DNA from: Thuidium tamariscinum
Taxonomy: Eukaryota > Streptophyta > Bryopsida > Hypnales > Thuidiaceae
Assembly: GCA_947034885.2 (NCBI GenBank)
Contig: OX344755.2
Coordinates: 26,605,052-26,669,051, forward strand
Direction: 5' to 3'
Length of the DNA stretch: 64,000 nucleotides
Below, piece by piece: positions 46,520 through 56,779 of the stretch. The translations under genes were made by a program, and so were the position numbers. The notes below the pieces were generated by a model. It had not been told where the DNA came from and made no database searches. It saw nothing but the letters and a program-made list of their open reading frames with translations. Positions within the stretch are counted from its first letter, which is position 1, and the number at the start of each line of letters is the position of its first letter.

Positions 46520-47745
46520 ATTCTAATCCTTGCCTTTATCCTTTACAAATTAATATCAATCCTCTTTAGTTTTTTGAGATAGGACAAGTTCTTATACACT
46601 TTAACAATTCCTTAAAATTATAAGCGTACAAGTTCTAACTAGGTAAATGCAGAGATTATCAAGGTAAAGAAAATATAATATTATCACTTATGGAATTATG
46701 GATCAAGAGAGTATAAATAGGTATGCCACAACTATAGAATATTTCAACGTGTTTATAACATATACCCTATAATATAAGTGTGTATAACATAAGTGTACTA
46801 GAAATCTCTTTTCTATGATCCAGACACGTATATTATAAGTGAATTGTCTTCTAGTCTTAGGGACTCACATTCTTAGGCTCATATAGTAGCATCCGTCACG
46901 AGTTTTAAGAAGGATTTGGGATGCAATAGATCTCCCATTTGTTCAAAAAATAAAAAATAAAAAATTGTACAATGGTTTGTAAAGTTCTTCATTTAATTCA
47001 ATATTCAAAATTTATTACAATAATTAAAATATAATGTGTAGGATAATTCTTTGAAATTTGAACCATTGAAATTAGCATTTTCAATTCTAGAATTGAACTA
47101 CTAACAACTTAGTCTTTGAAATCATTCAATATTCCTATCTACTTGCTATGTTTTCCCAAAATGTTATACACTTCCAAATGGTTAAAAAGTTCTCAAGTAT
47201 TAAAGTATATTATCAATTGCCTCTAAACATTGGTATAAATAAGCACCACCATTTATGGCAATTGTTTTATATAAATGTGATTGTATGAAGGGCAACTTCC
47301 AGATTTTCTTACATGTCACGGCCCTCAAAAGAATTTCAACCAATTCAAATGTTAATAGCAAGGTAATTCTCATGGTAGAAAAATTTGAAATTTCCTCCAC
47401 CACTTTTCAAACTAGCATAATATAGGATACTACAACTATATGTGCCTCAATTCATTTTTTTCCTCAAAATCTACTACTTGTATTCAAAAGAGCAATTATG
47501 GATAAAACAAAATTCAAATCACTTAGAGGTTTAAAATTCATAGTTGGAGAATGTTCATTGAATTGCATTCAAAGATTTGCATTAGTTTGGCAAAGGTATA
47601 ACCTCTTCTAATTCTTCACTCCATTTGGCTCAAATGCTTTGTTCTATTAAATGTTAGATTTTAGTACAATGAGATTTTCCATTTACTAAAAAACTAGGAT
47701 ACAATACATTAAACTATTCCCTAATGACAAATTTTTAGTTGTCAT
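46520..47745 (-). repeat. Right arm of a large inverted repeat
   Basis: Inverted, diverged copy of about 40850-42330 (see that entry). It ends a few bases before the type B motif at 47750, and the left arm begins just after the MITE-like element ending 40832. It is non-coding and AT-rich. Confidence 0.7.
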
Positions 47746-47747
47746 GT

Positions 47748-47962
47748 AAAGCGACCGCCTTTAGAGCGACCACGCTTCACAATTTATTTATTTATTTTGA
47801 ACCAAAGGGGCAAGCCCTCTGCATGAAGAAGCTTAACAAAATTTGCAAACCCTGAAAGTAAGGCGACCGCGGGTAAGGGGCGACCGCGCCTCAAGGGCGA
47901 TCGCCAGTGCCACAAGTTGCGTCAGAACACACTACCATTCCAGGCTCGGTCGCCCCTTAAGA
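47748..47962 (-). promoter_or_regulatory. Small scattered type B array
   Basis: A few type B motif copies at 47750-47775, 47860-47905 (GGCGACCGCGGGTAAGGGGC) and 47945-47955, separated by AT-rich DNA containing GGGGCAAGCCCTCTGCATGA. Mixed orientation. It lies at the 3' side of the minus-strand ORF 47957-48310, so it is not that ORF's promoter. Confidence 0.5.
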
Positions 47963-48310
47963 GAATATTCTATTTACTAAATAGGTTTCATCCAGTGTCC
48001 CGCAATGCTCTATCAGCAGGGTTGAAGTTCGAGTTTCAACGAGACATTTCTCGATTTTATCCATCTTCAGAAGTTTTTTGTTGTAGACATCATAAACTCG
48101 ATTGAAAACATGATGAGCACTTTTCACTTGCAGCTCCGACGACACGGGATTATCTCGACACTTGGCAGTGCACAGCACAATTGCCTTCCCGAGCAAAACT
48201 TCCACCACATTCTCATTCTCAACTCCCTTGATACTGCCTTGCGATATAAACACCTCCTTCCCGCCCTTGCGTGGAGGAAGCTCTTTCTTCAGAGTAAGGG
48301 AGCTCCTCAA
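47957..48310 (-). CDS. Partial gene of unknown family
   Basis: A 117-codon frame with protein-like composition (ENVVEVLLGKAIVLCTAKC, SAHHVFNRVYDVYNKK, TSTLLIEHCGTLDETYLV). No family recognised and no homologue in the window. It begins without an ATG next to the array of the kinase gene and ends amid array motifs at both sides, so it is probably a truncated exon caught between arrays. It parallels the unknown minus-strand ORF at 22789-23361 beside the left kinase gene, but the two are not similar in sequence. Confidence 0.35.
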   Translation of the reverse strand: MRSSLTLKKELPPRKGGKEVFISQGSIKGVENENVVEVLLGKAIVLCTAKCRDNPVSSELQVKSAHHVFNRVYDVYNKKLLKMDKIEKCLVETRTSTLLIEHCGTLDETYLVNRIFS

Positions 48311-48565
48311 CCGCGGTCGCCCCCCATCCGCGGTTGCCCCCCAGCCGCTGTCGCCCTCCAGTCGCAGTCGCCCCCAGTCGCGGTCGCCCTACCCGCGGTC
48401 GCCCTACGCACCCGAGGTCGCCTACCCGCGGTCGCGTCTGGATCCGCACGTGCTTGGGGCGACTTCGGGTACTTAAGCAGTCTCCGGGACCGCATTCGCC
48501 ATCTTGCCTCAGCCTTGCACATTGTCTTTCACCCGCCTTGGAGTGGCTGAATGCATGCCCGTGGG
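48305..48565 (+). promoter_or_regulatory. Type B array, TATA-like box and leader of the right kinase gene
   Basis: ACCCGCGGTCGCCC-type copies at 48310-48440 face the kinase. GGGTACTTAAGCAG at 48468-48480 takes the TATA position. The shared leader module CTTTCACCCGCCTTGGAGTG then GCTGAATGCATGCCCGTG lies at about 48526-48563. The ATG is at 48658. Confidence 0.75.
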
Positions 48566-48657
48566 CCGGGGTCCTTTATTCGATTTTGGGGGGATTTTTT
48601 TGTCATTTTGATCTATAAAATTCCTCAAAGCTACGATGAAGCTTTCGATTACACGCA

Positions 48658-50311
48658 ATGTCCAACCCAATAGAAGATGGCGACGTGAGGCACAAAGGTG
48701 TTTTGGATACTCATCCAATATTCTCAGAAATGCCTAATCCCACAGAGGGTACCAGTACCTTGAGGCGAAAATCCCTTTGGGATTTGGATGATCCACAACA
48801 CTTTCTAGAGCCTATATTTACAAGCGAAACAACAGGGAATGAAGCTCGATTGAAGAAAAAGAAGTCCAGGTCTGCTCATGATAAGGATCCAACATATCCC
48901 CTTCAAGTTATACGAAGTATGCATACGAGGTGTGCCTTCAATGGTACGCTGGCAAAAGTGTACAATTTTTGGAGGCAAACTATTTGAGGGATGCTGGAAC
49001 AGGCACGGAGAAGCTGACGGGGGATTTGGAGGCCCGAATCTTAAGCAAGTGTTATGAATCAGAGGACTTCAAAGACGTGGACTTAACGTACAATTCCAGA
49101 TTTTGTGATTGGATGACTGATACTATTCAGGCAGTAACTTTTAATACCAAGAAATTGATGATAGAGTTCCGTGCACCAACCACAAGACGAGTGGAAGATG
49201 AAGAGGCAAAGGAATTCCGTGCGAAGATGGAGTGGTGGCATACTGCGTCCAAGAGATTGTCAAAGTTTGGATCGAGGGGTTTCAAGTGGAAAAATGACGC
49301 TGTGAAGGCTGCATTTGCAAGAGATGGTGGAGTGAGTATCATATGGATTCCACCCACGGCAAAGGTTGAGTCCCTCGGTGGTTTTTCTCGTGAAGGTGGC
49401 CACGGAAAGGTGCGAAAGGTTCGAATAACAGGTCTAGATACCATTCCACCAAATATTGCTCTTGCGGGGAAAATGCCAAAAACGAAGGACTTGCGTGATC
49501 AACGGGTGGAGCGGTCCGTAGAGGCCTTGGCATGCCCTTTAAATCATGGAGGCTTAATTAAGTTTTTTGCCTTAAACTCAATTACCATGGAAGCGTATAC
49601 ATTGTGGTGGAATGGAGGTCATTTGGGTGACTTACTGAATGTGGATAAGCTGGTGTCACCAAGTACTGAATGGCACGAAGTGCATCGAATTAGACAACTT
49701 CCTAAAGAGAAACAAAAGGAAGTTAGCCTTTTTCGAAGGCATAAGGCAAAGTTGGCATGGACCTTGGTGTATGTGACTCACCTCATGCACCAATCATTAG
49801 TGCTACACAACGATTTATCTCCGAGAAATGTATTGTTGCACTATCCTGATTATTCAAATGAAATAATCAACATTGGGATTTATGATTTCGGAATTACAAG
49901 CCGTGTAAACGAAAAAGCCCCATCGCATTATGGATATCCTACCAAGGAAGAGACACGGAAGCAACAAGAGGGACGATGGTGGGTGGCTCCAGAGTTGTTT
50001 TATACATTTGGATTACCTAATTCGGATACAAGCATACCAATTATGCAATCGAGGCATAAATATACAAAGCAGTCAGACTCGTATTCTATTGGAAAGCTGG
50101 TGGAAGCTATGAAGATTGGGGATATGTATCCTTTTGACAAAGAGACATTCACAACGATGGATGCATGTAGGTATTTTGCTATGAAGGTGGGCCAACTCAA
50201 AATGAAGATCTGAAGGAGAGACCAACATGTACAGAGGTGGTGAATTTGGTCCTGGGGCCTCCATGGTATATGAAGCCTCCAACATTTGTATTGCGCGATT
50301 CCCCCCTGTAG
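48658..50311 (+). pseudogene. Protein-kinase-like gene with two frameshifts
   Basis: Paralogue of 23941-25521 over its full length, with a longer N-terminus (MSNPIEDGDVRHKG) before the shared WDLDDP segment. Kinase motifs: REGGHGKVRKV, LAGKMPKTK, VLHNDLSPRNVLLHY, a canonical DFG in IYDFGIT where the other copy has DWG, and VAPELF. A one-base deletion near 48900, against the other copy's CCACCTCCAAGT, shifts the frame before the LQWYAGKSVQFLEA stretch. A second one-base deletion near 50205 shifts it again before KERPTCTEVV; the restored end is LRDSPL with TAG at 50309-50311. The central 427-codon frame covers the whole kinase core. Both shifts lie in short homopolymer-like stretches, so sequencing error is possible for either. 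Confidence 0.82.
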
Positions 50312-50605
50312 TGATGAATGCATTAGTTGAAGGCAAATTGTTGAGCTATTAGAAGAAATTGTTGGCAACAATGTGAGCCTATCATTTTGTATTACTATAC
50401 ACGAATATATAAATTTTTCTTTGGCAAAACAAAGTGTACATACCATTACCTTCCATGCATTGTATTTTAAAAGTTAAAATATAATTTATCTTGGAGTCAA
50501 ATTTGTCTTCACTGTGAGTTGAAATGTCATATGACATGTTTGTATCAAGTCCATAAGATCACCTTTTTGGGGAGTATGGGGAAATAATATATTACGCAGG
50601 CTTTA
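50312..50605. other. 3' flank of the right kinase gene
   Basis: AT-rich DNA likely to contain the 3' untranslated region. Nothing specific recognised. Confidence 0.3.
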
Positions 50606-51698
50606 TGGGTGATTGCATGAAACACTTGTACTGCTGTGTTGCATCATGTTTTGTGGTGACTAGTTTTTTAGCCATAACTTATGTTTTTTAGCTCCAAATG
50701 ATTCAAATTTTTAAAAATGGATACTCATAACTATTATACATCATTTAGAATTTTTGAAGATTTAAAAAAAATATTTTACTATTTTTAAATAGCCCCCAAT
50801 TTTTTGTCACATATTCCAATTTAGGGGTTTTTAGTACTATTTAGAACCCAAAAAAAAGAATTTTGAGCTGAAATTTTGAGAGAATGTTTTTTTAGTAGAA
50901 TTATAGCTTACCTCCAAAGGAATTATAAAAATAGTCATTTTTTGGATGTATAGAAGTCCACAAAGAGACCTTCTTTCTACTTGCTTTTTGAAACATATTA
51001 AACATTTTTTTGGTGATTTTCTTGGTCAAGCCTTATCACCAAAAAATCTTCTCAAATGGCCAATTTTTATTTTTATTTTCAAAAATGTTTTTTATTTTTT
51101 ATTAATTAGAACATTGAAGTATGTATTTTCTTCACCAGAATTCTATGTGTTCTATGTCCAAAATCCTAGTGAAGAAAAATACAACTTCAACATTTTAATT
51201 TGTAAAAAATAGAAAAAACAAATTTAATGAAATCTAAAAATTGGCCATTTGAGAAGACTTTTTGGTGATAAGGCTTGACCAAGAAAATCACCAAAAAAAT
51301 GTTTAATATGTTTCAAAAAGCAAGTAGAAAGAAGGTCTCTTTGTGCACTTCTATACATCCAAAAAATGACTATTTTTATAATTCCTTTGGAGATAAGCTA
51401 CAAGTCTACAAATAGAATATCCACTCAAATATTCAACTCAAAATTCGGTTTTCTGGGTTCTAAATAGTACTAAAAACCCCACAATGTCAAAGTGTGACAA
51501 ATTAACAAAATTGAATTTTAAATATCAAATGTTTTTTTTTAATTTGTAAGAAATAAGAATAATAATTTGAGTCAAGATATCGAGGAAGTGTTTTTTTATT
51601 TTGGACACTTAGTTTTTTATTCAAAAGTTAGAGCCATCTTAAAGCGGTCAACCCAAAAAAATGCAACAAATAGTACAAGTGTTTCGTGCATTCACCCT
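50606..51698. mobile_element. TA-flanked MITE carrying a 245-bp-arm hairpin
   Basis: TA at 50604-50605 and 51699-51700 flanks ends TGGGTGATTGCATGAAACAC and, inverted, AGGGTGAATGCACGAAACAC, a TIR of about 30 bp shared with 58788-59523. Inside, 50824-51068 and 51236-51480 are inverted copies of each other with few changes (GGCCATTTGAGAAGACTTTT against AATCTTCTCAAATGGCC), so transcribed RNA would fold into a long hairpin. The arms duplicate the half of the family containing GTCCACAAAGAGACCTTC. No protein is encoded. Confidence 0.85.
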
Positions 51699-51700
51699 TA

Positions 51701-54523
51701 ATATGCTCACAAATTTCATGCTCATGCCTCATGGAGTCATGGCTCTTAGCTCACAAGCTCTTTGTTGCAAGCTCTCATACTAGTGTCGTTGAAAGTGAAC
51801 GTGTTCAAATTACTTGTTAAATTGTGTTAAAGGATTTTCATTATTTTGTCATTTTTTATTTTTATTTTTTTTAAAAATATTTTATCATATTTTTAAATAG
51901 TCACTTGATTGCTTGAAGTCAATGACATTGACATGTTTGTTGGCCCTTTAGTGTGCAATTTTTTTTCCCAATAATAGACAATATTGAGTAAAATTACAAT
52001 TCCCAAAATGTTATAGGTTTTTTTTGTCCATAGTACTCTATAGTATAAGGGATTTTTTTCCTCTAGTAATTTACATCCTTAAAGATTTAAAATAGACTTA
52101 AGAGATATGGGACTTCAAGCAACAAAGGACCCAAACATTTGAGACTTCATTCACTTCAAGAGTTCAAGTTGGTAGTAATTAAATAAAATATGATGAGCCT
52201 TTATCCGTATAGTGAAACTAAAAAGTCCTTGATAATTGTATCCTCCATTTCTTTGCTCCTCAATCCTTACGTGCAAAGATTTTTAGGTGATTTTTTAGAT
52301 TAGAGATGAATTAGAGATGAATTGACATGATTGACTAGTGCATGTATTCAGAATTTGAATTTTCTAGTCAAAATTTCCGATCATTATGAAATATGAATTT
52401 ATGAAGAAAGCTTAAAAGAAACTAATATTCAATACTTAATCCTTGAAGGGCAAAGGGGGACATAATGTACTTACTCGAAATTTTCAATGACAAATTCCCG
52501 ATAGGGCAAAACTAATTTAAGTCTTCATTCTTAATACATAAAGAAAACTTTAATTTTATTTTCAAATTTTATTTATTATAAATCTGAAAAATATTACCCT
52601 AAACCTAGAGTTCTAGAATTATAGTGTGAATGTGTGATAGAAAATACCAAATAATTAGAATGATTCCAATTTTCTGGGAAGATGTTTCTATTTATGGAAT
52701 GATAATAAAAGATTTATAAAAATTGAAAATTTACACATATATAGTTTTTATAAAAATGTTAAGATCCAATTTGGCCAATTTCCCTATTTTTTACAAATTG
52801 AAAAATAAAAGTGCCTATTTCCATGAGCCATTTGTATTTTTTTAGTTCACCACATCACCTACTTAGAAACCTTTTCTACACTTTTCCTTCATCGGATATC
52901 TTCTTCTAGAAGAAATATACATTCTCTATATTTTTTATATTTTTTAAAAATTGTTTTTGTATTTTGAAAGTACTCCCGGAAAATCAAGAGTACTATGGCC
53001 AAAGTGTACCAAAACCGGTCAACCCTCCTATGAAGATAGGCTGTTTGTTTGTTTGGATGTTTGTTACGTTGAGATCTCCCGGACCGTGAGTCCCCCGGGT
53101 GCGTGTTTGGTACCATTGGAAAGCCCTCGACGAGGAGGGGTGCACGGGCTTTGATTCATGGTGTTCTGACCTACGGCATGAAAGTTATTGAATTTTGAAG
53201 TTTCTATATGTTACATTGAGATCTCCCGGACCGTGAGTCCCCCGGGTGCCTGTTTGGTACCGTCGGAAAGCCCTTGGCGAGGAGGGGTGCACGGGCTTTG
53301 ATTCACGGTGTTCCAACCTACGAAATGAAAGTTATTGAATTTTGAAGTTTTTATACATTTATAAAAATATTTTTTTCTTTTCTTTTAGACCGTGGCAACG
53401 GCACGGGCCACCCTAGTCTTTCTTGAACTTACGATAAATGGTCTACAACATAAAATTCTTTGAAAGATCTAACATGTTGAATACTTGAATTAGAATTTGA
53501 ACAATTTTAATTAAAAGAAAGTTGTCGAACTTGTCAAAATGTAGACAATTTTTTCAATTTACAACAAATTCCAAGAAGCTCAAAATAGGCCTTGGCGCCT
53601 TGTCATTAAGGAGTTAATGGCTTTACGTGTGGAGAAGTTTCTTGTGCCATTCCATGTTTGATAGTTTTGCTATAGATCTTGAATAAAGTACAAGATTTCA
53701 ATTTAGAAATTTTGAATGGAAACGAAATTTAATTCCAAATATTCGGTTTTGTTACCTTTTATGAATAGCTAATTGGTTAAGTTTGAATGTCAAAATGAAG
53801 TTATAAATTTGTAATGGGAGAAACCAAGAAAATATTGAAAGGCACTATATTTTTTTATTTTCTTTAATGATTTTAGATTGGCTTACTGACATATTGGATA
53901 TTTGGATGAGGAAATGGAGTTTGTCATCATGCTTTACAATAATTTGTTTATTACATTTTGGAAGAATGGATGTGAATTCATTTATTCATGGTATATTTAA
54001 CTTCTTTATCTTATATACTATTATAGATTGAATTCCTTTATTTTGTTTTGTTTGCAATATTTTCAAAGAAGGAAGAAAATGATAGATAGTACTGAACTAT
54101 GTTGTTTAGAAATCATTTAAACCATAGGGATGGTCAATTATGTTATTCCATCAACACTTTTTTGCCATTTTGGCATGTACAATAATTTTCTACCTTTGCC
54201 TATTTACAATTTATTTCCCTTATCATATATAATTTGAATAGTTTTAAAACCTTTTAATACAGTATCAAATTTGTTTTTTTCGTAAATATAGAAGAAGACT
54301 ACTATTTTTTAACTACTTGCGAAACCATTTCTAGATACATGAGAGGTTCCTCAGAAATAAATTATTGAAAATAGATATCTTTTTTTTGGTGAACTATTAT
54401 CTTCAAAGATTATAGAAAGTTACAACACAAAGGATTTTTCAATTTCAACCATACAAAATTCTTACAAATTTGGGACTTCACGACTTTAGGGGATGCTAAC
54501 TTCGTAGAAGTCATTGAACTAAT
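51701..54523. repeat. Spacer with a 147-bp GC-rich tandem duplication
   Basis: Mostly AT-rich and gene-free. Two tandem units of about 147 bp at 53063-53356 stand out for GC content: both contain GAGATCTCCCGGACCGTGAG, then CCCCCGGGTGC and GGGGTGCACGGGCTTTGATT. A left-end-like TTAATCCTTGAAGGGC lies at 52436, and a family 2 end, inverted, at about 53590-53617 (GGCCTTGGCGCC to GGAGTTAA). I cannot pair them with confidence. Short open frames over the tandem units have no family features. Confidence 0.6.
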
Positions 54524-54725
54524 CATTAACCAGTAAATGGCCAGGGCCTATTTTGAGCTCCTTCGAATTTGCTTTCATTAAAACGGAATGTAAACATTTT
54601 CATAAGTTTTTATTATTTCACTCTTGATTAGAAATGACAAACATTATCATCAAAGGTTGCATAGGAAAAAAAATATATCACTTATAGAGTGAAAGACTAT
54701 AATATTTGATAATGAAGGTGTTAAA
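54524..54725. mobile_element. Truncated family 2 MITE
   Basis: Starts TTAACCAGTAAATGGCCAGG and follows 30494 inwards (GAGCTCCTTCGAATTTGC; TATCACTTATAGAGTGAAAG), stopping where the next array begins. Confidence 0.55.
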
Positions 54726-54749
54726 ACAACAAAAGAACTAGAAGCCCCA

Positions 54750-55035
54750 AACCCGAAGGCGCGGTTGCCCATCCCGCAAACGCGCACCCGTGGTCGCGCA
54801 CCTGCGGTCGCCCATCCCGCGAACGCGCACCCGTAGTCGCCCAGCCGCGGTCGCACCCCACGAACGCGCACCTTCCTGGACCCGCGGTCGCCTTGAATGC
54901 GCAGGCGCCCTTGCGCACGCGCCCTAGGCGACTGCGGGTACTTAAGCAGTCACCCCGACCCGTAGTCCACCTCCCTTGCTTTGCGCATTGACCTTCACCC
55001 ACTTAGATGTGGCTGATTGCGTGCCCGTGAGCAAG
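54750..55035 (+). promoter_or_regulatory. Type B array, TATA-like box and leader of the intact coiled-coil gene
   Basis: Array variants (CGCGGTCGCCC, GAACGCGCACCCGTGGTCGC) at about 54760-54940 face the gene. GGGTACTTAAGCAG is at 54936-54949. The shared leader module CTTCACCCACTTAGATGTGG then CTGATTGCGTGCCCGTGAG is at about 54993-55031. The ATG at 55283 is 250 bp further, in AT-rich DNA where a 5' intron is possible. Confidence 0.75.
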
Positions 55036-55282
55036 GGATTCCATACTTCACACCGGGATTTGCCATTTTTGCGCTCGAGCTCTGCACATGCTTGGCATAC
55101 TGTTATGTATGAGTATGTGCCTTTTTTTTTTTATAAAAAAAACATTTTGTAAATGCATATAGGTTTGTAAATGTGTAGTTTGCTTGTTCTAGGGATTTAG
55201 GTTTTTAGAAAAGAACATTTTAGTCGTAGAACAATTAGTTAAGTTAACCATAGAGTAGCATAGTACTCAGGTAGCAATAGTT

Positions 55283-56779
55283 ATGGAGGATGAGACTGGA
55301 GCAGCCCAGCCTAGTACAGGCAAACCATTGACTTCACCACAGAAGAGGGCAGCTCGAGACAAGGACCGTAAAAGGAAGGGGAAATGTCACAAGAAGCGAG
55401 TGCCTCTCCTTCAACATCCAAAAATCAAGGCTTTTTTGGGTTGGAGGACTGAACCTGAGCCTTGGACTTACAAAACAGTCAACAAATATGTTGATTGGTG
55501 CCACATCAACAAGTTGTTTCCACATTGGCGCCACAAGATTCATTTGGGGCAAAACAAGGCCAATCTTGCATATTGCAAAGATGAAGACTTCACACTCAGA
55601 TGCTTGGAAGTATGGATGAGGTTGTATGGGGAGACCAAGCCATATAGAAACGACAATTTCTGTTTCTTCCTGGTCCAAATGGTGTATGCTGAAAACATAT
55701 TGAAGAAAAAAGTGGACTGGTCAACATTGAAGGAGCTTCTAGTTGGAGACCATGTGGAAGAAGCATCTATTGTGGCAGAAGGTGAAACAATTGATGTGAA
55801 GAAGTCATTGGCACGAGTGAAGCCTAGGAAGTTAGCTGTTTTGGATGAAGACGTAGTATGGTCGCCTAATTCTAGCTCGGATGAACACACCCATGAATAC
55901 GATGGGTATAATTTCCAAAGCGACGATGAGGATGTTGGCATGGGCGACCAAAAAAAGGCCTTGGAGTTGGAACTTGCCAAGAAAGGCAAAAGAAAGGTGG
56001 AGGACCGAGGGACTCCATCAAACATCCCAAAACAAGTCAGGGAGGGTCATGAGCATATGGAAGTAGGCCAAAAAATTGTTGAAGGCCTCCAAGATGGGAG
56101 AGTAGGTGATGGAGAAGAGAGTGTGGACATTATCCAAGCTCAATTAGATTCAACAATTGAGGCCTTGGATTTGGTGAAAAGACATGTGTTAGAATTGCGC
56201 CAAATAAGAGCATTGGAACTTAGTGCTGGCACAACTGCACACACCATCCCTATGTTGAAGGAAGAGATGAAGGCCATACATAGGGCCATCTCTGAAAATG
56301 ACGAGCGCCTAGCTTCTATGAAAAAAAGTAGAGATCTTTATTACAAGAAGAAACAAGAGAAGCGTGGACACCCAATGGACGTGTATGCCATACTTCAACA
56401 AAAATTGAGAATTCTTGAACGCGAACGTTGGCGAGTGCACAATGACGTAAGAGTCCTCAATCGGCAAATAGATGAGGAAGAAAAGACCAACTACGTTGCT
56501 GCTCTACAATGTGCCTCAGAGCTAGATTTTCTCGCTATGGCTCCTCAATACGGTACCACAGAAGAAGAAGTATCAGTATTGCGGAAGCTTGTAAAGCTAC
56601 ATGAGAAGAAATTTGTGGAATCAGTGAAAGAGGTGGGACAATTGGATTCACAAATTCAATTTGAGCGCGCTTGGATAAAGTGGAAAGTGCGTACTACAGC
56701 TCGAGGTGTTACTCGTAAAGACCTTGAAGAGATAGGTCCAGAACCCAAAGAAGAAGATTTTTGTAATACCACACGTTGA
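55283..56779 (+). CDS. WCHIDKLFP coiled-coil protein, intact
   Basis: 498 residues in one frame from MEDETGAAQPSTGKP. A basic nuclear-type patch (RDKDRKRKGKCHKKR) precedes the WCHIDKLFP domain at about residues 45-165 (YVDWCHINKLFPHWRHKIH; KKKVDWSTLKELL). Then comes an acidic spacer with SPNSSSDEHTHEYDGY and a long coiled coil from about 285 to 470 with two helical stretches. The C-terminus is PEPKEEDFCNTTR. It is the intact version of 17477-18967. It lies convergent with the RING-H2 gene 58660-61872, as its homologue does with 11161-13644. A nuclear DNA- or chromatin-binding scaffold is a reasonable guess from the basic patch and coiled coil, but no known family confirms it. Confidence 0.85.
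   Translation: MEDETGAAQPSTGKPLTSPQKRAARDKDRKRKGKCHKKRVPLLQHPKIKAFLGWRTEPEPWTYKTVNKYVDWCHINKLFPHWRHKIHLGQNKANLAYCKDEDFTLRCLEVWMRLYGETKPYRNDNFCFFLVQMVYAENILKKKVDWSTLKELLVGDHVEEASIVAEGETIDVKKSLARVKPRKLAVLDEDVVWSPNSSSDEHTHEYDGYNFQSDDEDVGMGDQKKALELELAKKGKRKVEDRGTPSNIPKQVREGHEHMEVGQKIVEGLQDGRVGDGEESVDIIQAQLDSTIEALDLVKRHVLELRQIRALELSAGTTAHTIPMLKEEMKAIHRAISENDERLASMKKSRDLYYKKKQEKRGHPMDVYAILQQKLRILERERWRVHNDVRVLNRQIDEEEKTNYVAALQCASELDFLAMAPQYGTTEEEVSVLRKLVKLHEKKFVESVKEVGQLDSQIQFERAWIKWKVRTTARGVTRKDLEEIGPEPKEEDFCNTTR

Noticed and set aside
48010..48030. CAGGGTTGAAG near 48017 as another hAT end
   Set aside because: Only the first eight bases match, it lies inside an open frame, and no partner end or 8-bp repeat is present.
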